In this document: positions 29,301 to 36,050 of the stretch, piece after piece
Numbering within the stretch: position 1 is the first letter of the stretch
Layout: the number at the start of each line of letters is the position of its first letter
Assembly: GCF_003987045.1 (NCBI RefSeq)
Contig: NZ_PIPZ01000001.1
Coordinates: 248,001-312,000, forward strand
Reading direction: 5' to 3'
Length of the DNA: 64,000 nt
DNA from: Pseudidiomarina marina
GTDB taxonomy: Bacteria > Pseudomonadota > Gammaproteobacteria > Enterobacterales > Alteromonadaceae
Translations under genes and position numbers: made by a program
Notes under the pieces: model-generated
Databases searched by the model: none
Told to the model about the DNA's origin: nothing
What the model saw: the letters and a program-made list of their open reading frames with translations, nothing else

Positions 29301-29555
29301 GCGAGAAATTGATTCAATACGGCGAATACCTTTAACGGTACCAAGAGTCTCTTCAATGGGCTTGCTAACTAACTGCTCAACTTCACCGGGCGCACCGCCG
29401 GGATAATCGGTACGCACAGTTAAAGTCGGATAGGCTAAGTCAGGTAAAAGTGTTACTGGAATGCGACCCAGTGATACGAAGCCGAATAACATCACCGCCA
29501 AGGTGAGCATTGCAATCGTGACAGGGCGCTTTACCGCGAGTTTGACGATACTCAT
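26331..29555 (-). CDS. RND efflux pump permease (first of a tandem pair)
   Basis: 1074 residues, beginning KLAVKRPVTIAMLTLAVML. It has the RND double-repeat architecture, the relay helix [20 protein letters not shown] and, in the second half, [21 protein letters not shown] followed by [15 protein letters not shown]. It is distinct from, not a duplicate of, the neighbouring RND gene. It starts by ATGA overlap with the membrane-fusion gene. No outer-membrane TolC-like gene is in the operon, so a shared TolC elsewhere is implied. Confidence 0.9.
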   Translation of the reverse strand: MSIVKLAVKRPVTIAMLTLAVMLFGFVSLGRIPVTLLPDLAYPTLTVRTDYPGGAPGEVEQLVSKPIEETLGTVKGIRRIESISRAGQSDVLLEFSWGTDMEMASLDVREKLDWVDLPLDLEKPVLLRFNPSEEPVFRLALSLTNDKQSISALKQLRTYAEEDLKRQLESIEGVASVRLGGGLEDEIQVLVNERQAAALQIPMTLITQRLREENINLSGGRIEADRAEYLVRTLNQFQNLDDIRSIYLTTRNNRPILLKDIAIIENSYKERDAISRVGGMEAVEVSLYKEGDANTVQVSKAIQAHLKQLENAKLLPEQYTIKPIYDQAVFISAAIAEVRDAAIIGGLLAMVIIYLFLQRVWPTVVISLAIPISIIATFNLLYGYQVSLNMMSLGGIALAVGMLVDNAIVVLENIARHQQDKDIEAAAETGTREVAGAIVASTLTTMAVFFPLVFVEGIAGQLFRDQALTVTFSLAASLLVALTLIPMLSSRNRSKTNISTAPFVYSTGWRFWLKTPIYLIFRWVPFALISVIVAISRLGSKLFTFVTTPLLKVFNAVYRVLESSYQKLLNVALHRAGVTLGIILVSSAACYTLLPRLPVALLPNMAQGEFFVEVELQPGATIYETDAVLAQLGRVIANSEELNSLVDRYYTIAGTGSLLNAAPGQSGNQWGRLNVVMADHNAVAIENVQSQLRQAVQSMPGVMAKFGSPELFSFASPITIEFVGYDLALLQQAAQQFGISLDQHPQFTDIRVNMTDGQPELAVYFDHAKLSQYGLTSAEVSELLATKIGGRVASQFSLDDRKIDILVRSQSADRNSMRDLQQVIINPGAAREITLQAVAEVVPVVGPSEITRIGQQRTALVEANLDYGDLGSAVTNAQQLLSETQLPPTITARVAGQNEDMQRSFTSLQFALVLAVFLVYLVMASQFESLLHPLFILFTVPLAGAGSVLGLYLMGTELSIIVFIGLIMLAGIVVNNAIVLVDRINQLRQEGVERYQAVYTAAQQRLRPILMTMLTTVLGLLPLAIGLGEGAEIRAPMAISVIAGLLFSTLLTLLFIPCLYLLVDRKSVTAETYV

Positions 29556-30649
29556 GATTGTTGCTCGCTCCGAATCACTTCAACCAATGCTGCGTCTTTT
29601 AGGTTGGCTTGTCCGCTAATCACAATGGCATCACCAACGTTCAAACCATGGATGATTTCTAAGTGTGTTTCGTCTTCAAAACCAATTTGTACATCAACTT
29701 TGTGAGCAACACCGTCTGCATCTACGGTAAATACGCTATGTTGATTATCTAAGCTTTGAACAGCGTAACGAGGAACTGTTACCGTATTTTGGCGCGTTGC
29801 ATAATTTAAGTTTACATGGGCAAACATGCCTGGCTTTAACAAATTATTGTGATTGTCGACATGTAATACCGCTTTGAAGGTTCCTGATTGCGTATCGACA
29901 ACTGGGCTAATGCGAGCAACTGTAGCTGTTACTGTCTCATTATTGAGTGCAGTTAGTTGTAATTGCGCAGTTTGTCCAACTTTTACCCGCTGTAATTCAC
30001 GCTCAGGTAGGTAAACATTGCCTTGTAAAACATCTGAAGCAACGATGTGAAACAACTTTTGTTGTTCGTATTGACGTACCAAGTTACCTGGTTTGACATA
30101 GCGATAAGCAACGTAGCCATTAATTGGCGCGCGAATCTCAGTTTCAGCTAAGTTTAACGCCGCCATGTCGTATTTTGCTTGTAACATATCAGCTTGGAAA
30201 CGCAGCTTGTCATACGCATCAGCACTGATCATGTCACGCTCGGCCATATCTTTAACGCGTTTCAGTTCTTGTTTGATGGAGTTCAATTCTGCACGCGCTT
30301 GGGCTACTTGAATACGGTATTCATCATCACGCATACGGGCAAGAAGTTGTCCAGCCACCACATAATCACCTTCTTCAACCAAAATGGTTTCAATAATGCC
30401 CGTCGCCTTACTGGTAACGTCAGCCTCATCGCGCGCTTCAAGTGTTGCGGTTGATGTAAAGCTAGACGTTATTTCACCAGCGACAACCGTTTGAGTGGCA
30501 ACCGGAATACGAGCAACTTGAGCCTGCTCTTGCGCTGCTTTAGTTTCGTTGCTGGCGCCGGCATCACTGCAGGCACTGGTAGTAAGTGCGAGAAGTGAAG
30601 CCAACGTTACTGCAAGAAAGCGATTGGTGTGTGTGTGCGTGTTCATCAT
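29552..30649 (-). CDS. RND membrane-fusion lipoprotein (HlyD/AcrA family)
   Basis: A 365-residue periplasmic adaptor. The signal peptide ends at a lipobox (TSAC), so it should be lipid-anchored like AcrA. The order is a beta-barrel/lipoyl half-motif (DVTSKATGIIETILVEEGDYV), a short helical hairpin about residues 115-165, the second lipoyl half (IRAPINGYVAYRYVKPGNLV) and a C-terminal barrel ending GLNVGDAIVISGQ. It is the first gene of a three-gene efflux operon with two RND permeases. The start is one of two consecutive Met codons. Confidence 0.9.
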   Translation of the reverse strand: MMNTHTHTNRFLAVTLASLLALTTSACSDAGASNETKAAQEQAQVARIPVATQTVVAGEITSSFTSTATLEARDEADVTSKATGIIETILVEEGDYVVAGQLLARMRDDEYRIQVAQARAELNSIKQELKRVKDMAERDMISADAYDKLRFQADMLQAKYDMAALNLAETEIRAPINGYVAYRYVKPGNLVRQYEQQKLFHIVASDVLQGNVYLPERELQRVKVGQTAQLQLTALNNETVTATVARISPVVDTQSGTFKAVLHVDNHNNLLKPGMFAHVNLNYATRQNTVTVPRYAVQSLDNQHSVFTVDADGVAHKVDVQIGFEDETHLEIIHGLNVGDAIVISGQANLKDAALVEVIRSEQQS

Positions 30650-30685
30650 CTTGTCCCGATTTCGTTCGTTAATCGTTATTCGTAG

Positions 30686-30704
30686 CCCGGCGTTCTACGC
30701 CGGG
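30686..30704. repeat. GC-rich inverted repeat, REP-like
   Basis: CCCGGCG and CGCCGGG form a perfect 7-bp stem around the loop TTCTA, 37 nt upstream of the membrane-fusion gene. It has no T-tract on either side, so it is not a clear terminator. Its form resembles dispersed intergenic palindromes of other gammaproteobacteria, but only one copy is in this window, so repeat status is unproven. Confidence 0.35.
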
Positions 30705-30883
30705 GGCCAATCTACAACATTCAAAACTGTCTGTTACGACATGGTACTGATACGTATGCATAGAACGTGCCAATTTTAATGGTGGCGTATTAAAAAGTTA
30801 GCTAACCCGTTGTATTAAAGCGCTTCTGGAGGTGTCGTGGTGTTTTAGATGCACGCTGTAGGGAAAAGGTTTATGGGGATTTA

Positions 30884-30915
30884 GAAATAAAAAAAGCACT
30901 CCGAAGAGTGCTTTT
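30884..30915 (-). terminator. Rho-independent terminator of gltA
   Basis: Read on the minus strand, AAAAGCACTC and GAGTGCTTTT form a perfect 10-bp stem closed by a UUCG tetraloop and followed by a T-rich run. It begins about 31 nt past the gltA stop codon. It separates gltA from the efflux operon downstream. Confidence 0.9.
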
Positions 30916-30945
30916 CACTAATTAGTGGTGAAATTCACCGAAGCG

Positions 30946-32226
30946 TTAGCGCTTCAGTGGTTTAAAATCACGCTTTGCTTCACCGGTGTACAACTGACGC
31001 GGACGACCGATCTTCTGGTTCTCTTCACCCATCATTTCATGCCAGTGTGAAATCCAACCAACGGTACGTGATAATGCGAAGATAACCGTAAACATGTTGG
31101 TAGGAATACCGATAGCTTTCAAGATAATACCTGAATAGAAATCGACGTTCGGATAAAGCTTTTTCTCAACGAAATATGGATCTTCAAGTGCAATACGCTC
31201 AAGTTCCATCGCGACGTCTAATAACGGGTCGTTAATGTTCAATTCTTTTAGAACTTCGTGCGCACTTTCACGCATCACGGTTGCACGTGGATCGAAGTTC
31301 TTATAAACACGGTGACCAAAGCCCATTAGACGGAACGGATCGTTCTTGTCTTTCGCTTTATCGATGTATTTAGGAATGTTTTCAACGCTACCGATTTCTT
31401 TCAGCATACGTAAACATGCTTCGTTGGCACCGCCGTGAGCAGGGCCCCACAACGAGGCAACACCCGCTGCGATACATGCGTATGGGTTAGCGCCAGAAGA
31501 GCCAGCCAAACGTACCGTTGAAGTTGAAGCATTCTGCTCGTGGTCTGCATGCAAAGTGAAAATCCGATCCATTGCTTTAGCAACAATAGGACTGATTTTG
31601 TAGTCTTCTGCTGGCACTGAGAACATCATGTTTAAGAAGTTCTCTGAGTAGCTCAAATCGTTGCGTGGATAGACGAATGGCTGACCAATGCTGAATTTGT
31701 AAGCCATTGCCGCAATCGTTGGCATCTTAGCAATTAAGCGATAAGCGCTACGTAAACGTTGCTTCTCGTCATGGATATCAAGATCGTCATGATAGAACGA
31801 TGACAATGCACCAGTAACAGCACATAACATGGCCATTGGATGCGCGTCGCGACGGAAACCGTTAAAGAAGTTGTGCAAACCTTGATGCACCATGGTGTGC
31901 TTGGTAATGGTTTGCTTGAATTTTGCATACTCTTCTTCGTTCGGTGCTTCACCGTGTAGCAGCATATAACATACTTCGAGATAATCCGCTTGAGTCGCAA
32001 GCTGATCAATTGGATATCCGCGATGCAGAAGGATGCCTTTCTCACCATCAATGTAGGTGATTTTAGATTCACATGAGCCAGTTGCTAGGAAACCTGGGTC
32101 AAAGGTGAAGAAACCATGCTTGCCTAAAGTACGCACGTCAATTACATCATAGCCGGCTGTACCAGATAGTACTGGCAATTCAATGGATTGGCCGTCAATC
32201 TGCAGGGTGGCTTTACGATCAGCCAT
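30946..32226 (-). CDS. gltA: Citrate synthase GltA
   Basis: 426 residues, type II hexameric citrate synthase. It condenses acetyl-CoA and oxaloacetate as the entry step of the TCA cycle. Catalytic-site segments are seen: [20 protein letters not shown] (His), [10 protein letters not shown] (His) and [14 protein letters not shown], and a late Asp in [13 protein letters not shown] lies 9 nt before the ATG. It is divergent from sdhCDAB as in E. coli. A strong promoter with TTGACA and an adjoining 18-bp palindrome lies upstream; a UUCG-loop terminator lies downstream. Confidence 0.98.
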   Translation of the reverse strand: MADRKATLQIDGQSIELPVLSGTAGYDVIDVRTLGKHGFFTFDPGFLATGSCESKITYIDGEKGILLHRGYPIDQLATQADYLEVCYMLLHGEAPNEEEYAKFKQTITKHTMVHQGLHNFFNGFRRDAHPMAMLCAVTGALSSFYHDDLDIHDEKQRLRSAYRLIAKMPTIAAMAYKFSIGQPFVYPRNDLSYSENFLNMMFSVPAEDYKISPIVAKAMDRIFTLHADHEQNASTSTVRLAGSSGANPYACIAAGVASLWGPAHGGANEACLRMLKEIGSVENIPKYIDKAKDKNDPFRLMGFGHRVYKNFDPRATVMRESAHEVLKELNINDPLLDVAMELERIALEDPYFVEKKLYPNVDFYSGIILKAIGIPTNMFTVIFALSRTVGWISHWHEMMGEENQKIGRPRQLYTGEAKRDFKPLKR

Positions 32227-32274
32227 AAGGAAATCTCCTTGTTTGAGTCTGCTTCATCACTAAAAGGGCGATAG

Positions 32275-32304
32275 AATTTACTTGATCTTAACTGTGAATG
32301 TCAA
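32275..32304 (-). promoter_or_regulatory. Predicted sigma-70 promoter of gltA
   Basis: On the minus strand a consensus -35 TTGACA (32304-32299) is followed after 18 nt by TAAATT (32280-32275). This would start the transcript about 40 nt before the gltA ATG. The palindromic operator abuts the -35 box directly upstream. Predicted from sequence only. Confidence 0.6.
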
Positions 32305-32322
32305 TTTAAACGGCCGTTTAAA
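32305..32322. promoter_or_regulatory. 18-bp palindromic operator, PsrA-like
   Basis: TTTAAACGGCCGTTTAAA is a perfect palindrome touching the gltA -35 box. Its core, AAACGGCCGTTT, differs by one base from the site before the acyl-CoA dehydrogenase operon (47204-47221). The AAAC-N4-GTTT form matches operators of the TetR-type fatty-acid regulator PsrA, so PsrA-like control is proposed. No psrA gene lies in the window. Confidence 0.55.
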
Positions 32323-32669
32323 CCGAATAAATCTGCTGATTCATATCAAGTAAAGGCCAGTAATCTTGAGCAATCTCTCGATTAAAGGTGTTAGTTTAAC
32401 ACGCCATTGTTACGCTACAACGTGACAGTCGGATGACAGCCACGGTAAAAAAATATGAGCGCCAACGTTATACGCTGATCTGGAATTGGGTTGTATGCGA
32501 CTAAGGTAGAATTGTCATCGAGTGCTGGATTTTATTGGCTTGATCTATTGATAAATAATTTACGTTTTTAAGCGAAAGAAGCCGCTAAGGAATTGTAATT
32601 CATAAGCATGGCTTATATACTTTGGCGGCGATCTCACAGGGTCCTCTAAACCATTTCCACGGGACGAGG
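32323..32669. other. Intergenic region between gltA and sdhC
   Basis: Part of the 496-bp divergent gap between gltA and sdhC. It must contain the sdh promoter, but no convincing -35/-10 pair was found. TTGGCT at 32535 with ATTTAC 17 nt later is the best but weak candidate. Apart from the gltA operator to the left and the leader ORF to the right, I recognise nothing. An ArcA, CRP or small-RNA site could be here and would not be obvious by eye. Confidence 0.4.
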
Positions 32670-32726
32670 ATGTTTGAAGTTCCGAGCATGTTAACAATGC
32701 TTTTCGTAAAGGCACAACAATCGTGA
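32670..32726 (+). CDS. Candidate 18-residue leader peptide upstream of sdhC
   Basis: An ATG 5 nt after GGGA in GGGACGAGG opens an 18-codon frame (MFEVPSMLTMLFVKAQQS). Its TGA overlaps the sdhC start as GTGA, so ribosomes finishing here could restart on sdhC, which has only a distant AAAGG of its own. Translation is unproven; a chance frame is the alternative. Confidence 0.4.
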   Translation: MFEVPSMLTMLFVKAQQS

Positions 32727-33097
32727 AAAAACAAAGACCTGTAAATTTAGACTTAAACACTATCAGCTTCCCGGCTGCAGCTATTAGCTCCATTCTCCAT
32801 CGTATCTCTGGCGTGATTATGCTGGTCGGCGTTGGTTTCCTTGTTTGGGCTTTGGCTACCTCTTTGCAATCATCTGAAGGCTTCGAATTGGTGCACGGTT
32901 TATTGACCGGTTTTATTGCCAAGTTTATTGCTTGGGGCATCATGACGGCATTGGGCTATCACTTACTTGCTGGCGTTCGCCATATGTTTATGGACATGGG
33001 CTATTTTGAAGAACTCGATTCAGGTCGAGTAAGCGCACAGATCGTTTTCGTGTTAGCAATCGTACTTTCAGTACTCGCAGGAGTTTGGTTATGGTAA
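32723..33097 (+). CDS. sdhC: Succinate dehydrogenase cytochrome b556 subunit SdhC
   Basis: A 124-residue membrane anchor of complex II. KKQRPVNLDLNTISFP at the start matches E. coli SdhC, SILHRISGVIML carries the quinone/heme-site Ser and Arg, and GYHLLAGVRHMFMDMGY carries the heme-ligand His. There are three membrane helices. The GTG at 32723 is the only usable start before an upstream in-frame stop; the Shine-Dalgarno match is poor, and a short leader ORF ends on this codon. First gene of sdhCDAB; overlaps sdhD by 7 bp. Confidence 0.95.
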   Translation: MKKQRPVNLDLNTISFPAAAISSILHRISGVIMLVGVGFLVWALATSLQSSEGFELVHGLLTGFIAKFIAWGIMTALGYHLLAGVRHMFMDMGYFEELDSGRVSAQIVFVLAIVLSVLAGVWLW

Positions 33098-33447
33098 GAG
33101 CAGCTTCAACATTCGGCCGCACCGGTAGCCATGATTTCATCTTGCTCCGTGCGTCAGCTATCATCATGGCGTTGTACACCATCTTTATGGTGAGCTTCCT
33201 CGTTTCAGCAGAAGCTATTACGTACGCTACTTGGACCAATTTATTTGCTCACTTGGGAATGAAGATCTTCACCATGTTAGCGTTAACAGCAGTGTTGATT
33301 CACGGTTGGATTGGTATCTTCCAAGTGTTGACTGACTACGTTAAAAACACGGGCTTACGAGCTTTTCTTCAATACGCAGTATGTGTCGCATTAATCGTAT
33401 ACTGGTTAGCCGGTTTATTGGTTGTGTGGCCAGTGGAGGGTGTCTAA
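33091..33447 (+). CDS. sdhD: Succinate dehydrogenase membrane anchor SdhD
   Basis: 118 residues from the ATG at 33091, which has AGGAG about 7 nt upstream; a TTG two codons earlier is less likely. FGRTGSHDFILLRASAIIMALY and HGWIGIFQVLTDYVK are typical, and His in the LFAHLGMKIFTMLALTAVLIHGWIG region belongs to heme binding. Three helices. With SdhC it anchors SdhAB and reduces ubiquinone. The next gene, sdhA, starts immediately after its stop. Confidence 0.94.
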   Translation: MVRAASTFGRTGSHDFILLRASAIIMALYTIFMVSFLVSAEAITYATWTNLFAHLGMKIFTMLALTAVLIHGWIGIFQVLTDYVKNTGLRAFLQYAVCVALIVYWLAGLLVVWPVEGV

Positions 33448-35214
33448 GTGAGCGTACAAACACTCGAATTTGATGCCGTAGTAATCGGCGCTGGTGGCGC
33501 AGGTATGCGCGCTGCCCTACAAATCTCGCAATCAGGCATGACGTGTGCCTTGATGTCAAAAGTATTCCCAACTCGTTCTCATACAGTTTCTGCCCAAGGC
33601 GGTATCACCGTAGCGTTAGGTAACGCCCACGATGATAACTGGGAATGGCACATGTTTGATACGGTAAAAGGTTCAGACTACATCGGTGACCAAGATGCCA
33701 TCGAGTACATGTGTAAGACTGGTCCCGAAGCAATTTTAGAACTTGAGAACATGGGCTTACCATTCTCTCGTTTCGAGAACGGAAAAGTTTATCAGCGTCC
33801 ATTTGGTGGCCAATCGAAAGCATTCGGTGGCGAGCAAGCGGCACGTACAGCGGCAGCGGCTGACCGTACTGGTCACGCGTTGTTGCACTTGCTGTATCAG
33901 CAAAACGTAAAGAACAAAACCACAGTATTTTCTGAGTGGTATGCACTTGATTTAGTAAAAAATGACGAAGGTGCGATTGTTGGTGTCACCACACTGAATA
34001 TCGAAACCGGCGAAATTTTCTACGTGAAAGCTAAAGCTGTTGTATTAGCAACTGGTGGTGCTGGTCGTATTTATGCATCAACCACCAACGCACACATCAA
34101 TACCGGTGACGGCGTTGGTATGGCACTACGCGCAGGCGTGCCAGTGCAAGATATGGAAATGTGGCAGTTCCACCCAACCGGTATTGCTGGAGCGGGTACC
34201 TTGGTAACTGAAGGTTGCCGTGGTGAAGGTGGTTACCTGTTAAATAAAGATGGTGAGCGCTTCATGGAGCGTTACGCACCAAACGCGAAAGATTTGGCAT
34301 CACGTGACGTGGTTGCTCGTTCAATGATGACCGAAATTCGCGAAGGTCGCGGCTGCGATGGCCCACTTGGTCCGCATTTGAAACTGAAACTCGATCACCT
34401 TGGTCGTGATGTTTTAGAAAGCCGTCTACCTGGTGTCTGTGATTTGGCGAAAACCTTCGCTCACGTTGATCCAGCTGAAGAGCCAATTCCAGTCATTCCA
34501 ACCTGTCACTACATGATGGGTGGTATTCCGACGGACGTGAATGGTCAAGCGTTACAAATCGATGATAAAGGCAATGCGACGCCAATTCATGGCTTGTTTG
34601 CTTGTGGTGAAATTGCTTGTGTATCGGTACACGGTGCAAACCGTCTAGGCGGTAACTCGTTGCTTGATTTGGTGGTATTCGGTCGAGCGACCGGTTTACA
34701 CCTAGCCGATGCAATGAAATCGCTGGGTGATGCGAAAGAAGCATCACAAGATCAGATCGATGCCGCATTAGCGCGTGTTCGTCGCTGGGAAAACAACAAA
34801 GATGGCGAAGACCCAGTACAAATTAAGAAAGATTTGCAGAAGTGCATGCAGCTGAACTTCTCGGTATTCCGTGAAGGTAAAGCGATGGCTGAAGGTTTAG
34901 AAGAGCTGAAGAAAATCCGTGAGCGTCTACAGAATGCTCGTTTGGATGACACCAGCAAGGAATTTAACACCCAGCGTATTGAGTGCTTGGAGTTAGATAA
35001 CTTGATGGAAACAGCTTACTCAACTGCAGTAGCAGCAAACTTCCGAACTGAAAGTCGTGGTGCTCACAGCCGTGCAGACTACCCAGATCGCGATGATGAA
35101 AACTGGTTGGTGCACACCGTTTATCGTCCACAAGACGAATCGATTGTGAAGCGCGAAGTGAATATGCAGCCAAAACTGCGTGAAGCATTCCCGCCAAAAG
35201 CGCGGACTTACTAA
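33448..35214 (+). CDS. sdhA: Succinate dehydrogenase flavoprotein subunit SdhA
   Basis: 588 residues, matching E. coli SdhA. The FAD-binding motif is [11 protein letters not shown]. The flavin-linking His lies in SHTVSAQGG, and active-site segments HPTG and [11 protein letters not shown] and the [21 protein letters not shown] stretch are present. It oxidises succinate to fumarate on the cytoplasmic face. The start is GTG, abutting the sdhD stop, with GGGTG upstream. Complete, no anomalies. Confidence 0.98.
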   Translation: MSVQTLEFDAVVIGAGGAGMRAALQISQSGMTCALMSKVFPTRSHTVSAQGGITVALGNAHDDNWEWHMFDTVKGSDYIGDQDAIEYMCKTGPEAILELENMGLPFSRFENGKVYQRPFGGQSKAFGGEQAARTAAAADRTGHALLHLLYQQNVKNKTTVFSEWYALDLVKNDEGAIVGVTTLNIETGEIFYVKAKAVVLATGGAGRIYASTTNAHINTGDGVGMALRAGVPVQDMEMWQFHPTGIAGAGTLVTEGCRGEGGYLLNKDGERFMERYAPNAKDLASRDVVARSMMTEIREGRGCDGPLGPHLKLKLDHLGRDVLESRLPGVCDLAKTFAHVDPAEEPIPVIPTCHYMMGGIPTDVNGQALQIDDKGNATPIHGLFACGEIACVSVHGANRLGGNSLLDLVVFGRATGLHLADAMKSLGDAKEASQDQIDAALARVRRWENNKDGEDPVQIKKDLQKCMQLNFSVFREGKAMAEGLEELKKIRERLQNARLDDTSKEFNTQRIECLELDNLMETAYSTAVAANFRTESRGAHSRADYPDRDDENWLVHTVYRPQDESIVKREVNMQPKLREAFPPKARTY

Positions 35215-35229
35215 GGTTAGGTGACAACG

Positions 35230-35949
35230 ATGAAGAAGTTGAATATTTCAGTTTATCGTTACAACCCAGACGTTGATAACGCACCGTACATGAAAGACTA
35301 CACCATTGAGGTGGAGAAGAATCGTGACATGATGGTGCTCGACTTGCTGTTGTTGTTGAAAGAGCAAGATCCAACGTTGGCGTTCCGTCGCTCATGCCGT
35401 GAAGGTGTGTGTGGTTCTGACGGTTTGAACATGAACGGCAAAAATGGCTTAGCGTGTATCACGCCATTGTCAGCGCTGAAGGGCGGTGATAAGAAGATTG
35501 TGATTCGTCCGTTGCCAGGGTTACCGGTTATCCGTGACTTAATTGTCGACTTGAGTCAGTTCTATACGCAGTACGAGAAAATTAAACCGTATCTTATCAA
35601 TGATGACAAAACGCCACCGGCGCGTGAGCGTTTGCAATCGGTTGAAGATCGGGCGAAGTTGGACGGTTTGTACGAATGTATCTTATGTGCATGTTGTTCA
35701 ACCTCATGTCCTTCGTTCTGGTGGAACCCAGATAAGTTTATCGGGCCAGCAGGTTTGTTAAACGCTTATCGTTTCTTAATTGATAGCCGTGATACGGCAA
35801 CCGAAGAGCGTTTAAACGACCTTGATGATGCATTCAGTGTATTCCGTTGCCACGGAATCATGAACTGCGTCAACGTATGTCCTAAGGGTCTAAACCCAAC
35901 GAAGGCTATTGGTAACATCAAATCCATGCTATTGAATCGCGCAATTTAA
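35230..35949 (+). CDS. sdhB: Succinate dehydrogenase iron-sulfur subunit SdhB
   Basis: 239 residues from the ATG at 35230; a GTG three codons earlier is open, but alignment of ISVYRYNPDVD with E. coli SdhB favours the ATG. The [2Fe-2S] cysteines are in SCREGVCGSDG and GLACIT; the [4Fe-4S] and [3Fe-4S] cysteines are in CILCACCSTSCPS and CVNVCPKGLNP. It passes electrons from SdhA to the anchor. The stop codon sits within a 22-bp palindrome. A terminator follows before sucA. Confidence 0.97.
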   Translation: MKKLNISVYRYNPDVDNAPYMKDYTIEVEKNRDMMVLDLLLLLKEQDPTLAFRRSCREGVCGSDGLNMNGKNGLACITPLSALKGGDKKIVIRPLPGLPVIRDLIVDLSQFYTQYEKIKPYLINDDKTPPARERLQSVEDRAKLDGLYECILCACCSTSCPSFWWNPDKFIGPAGLLNAYRFLIDSRDTATEERLNDLDDAFSVFRCHGIMNCVNVCPKGLNPTKAIGNIKSMLLNRAI

Positions 35950-35960
35950 TTAAATTGCGC
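35939..35960. repeat. 22-bp perfect palindrome across the sdhB stop
   Basis: GCGCAATTTAA is followed directly by its reverse complement; the sdhB TAA is the last three bases of the left arm. In RNA it would form a tight 9- to 10-bp hairpin. There is no T-tract after it, and a proper terminator stands 33 nt downstream. An RNA-stabilising or processing hairpin, or a protein-binding site, is plausible. Confidence 0.5.
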
Positions 35961-35992
35961 AGATTTGCTATAGTAGTGGCCGAGCTGTATCG

Positions 35993-36026
35993 AAATAGCC
36001 ATCCAGCTTGGGTGGCTATTTTTTTA
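35993..36026 (+). terminator. Rho-independent terminator between sdhB and sucA
   Basis: AAATAGCCATCC and GGGTGGCTATTT pair over 12 bp (one G-U) around AGCTT and run into a T-tract. It lies 44 nt after sdhB and 25 nt before the sucA start, so it would lower read-through from sdh into suc unless sucA has its own promoter. Confidence 0.8.
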
Positions 36027-36050
36027 TAAAACGAGTGTGAAGGAACAGCG

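Noticed and set aside
32560-32943. A 127-codon minus-strand frame across the sdhC start
   Set aside because: It runs opposite the clearly real sdhC and into the regulatory gap, with no recognisable domain or ribosome site.
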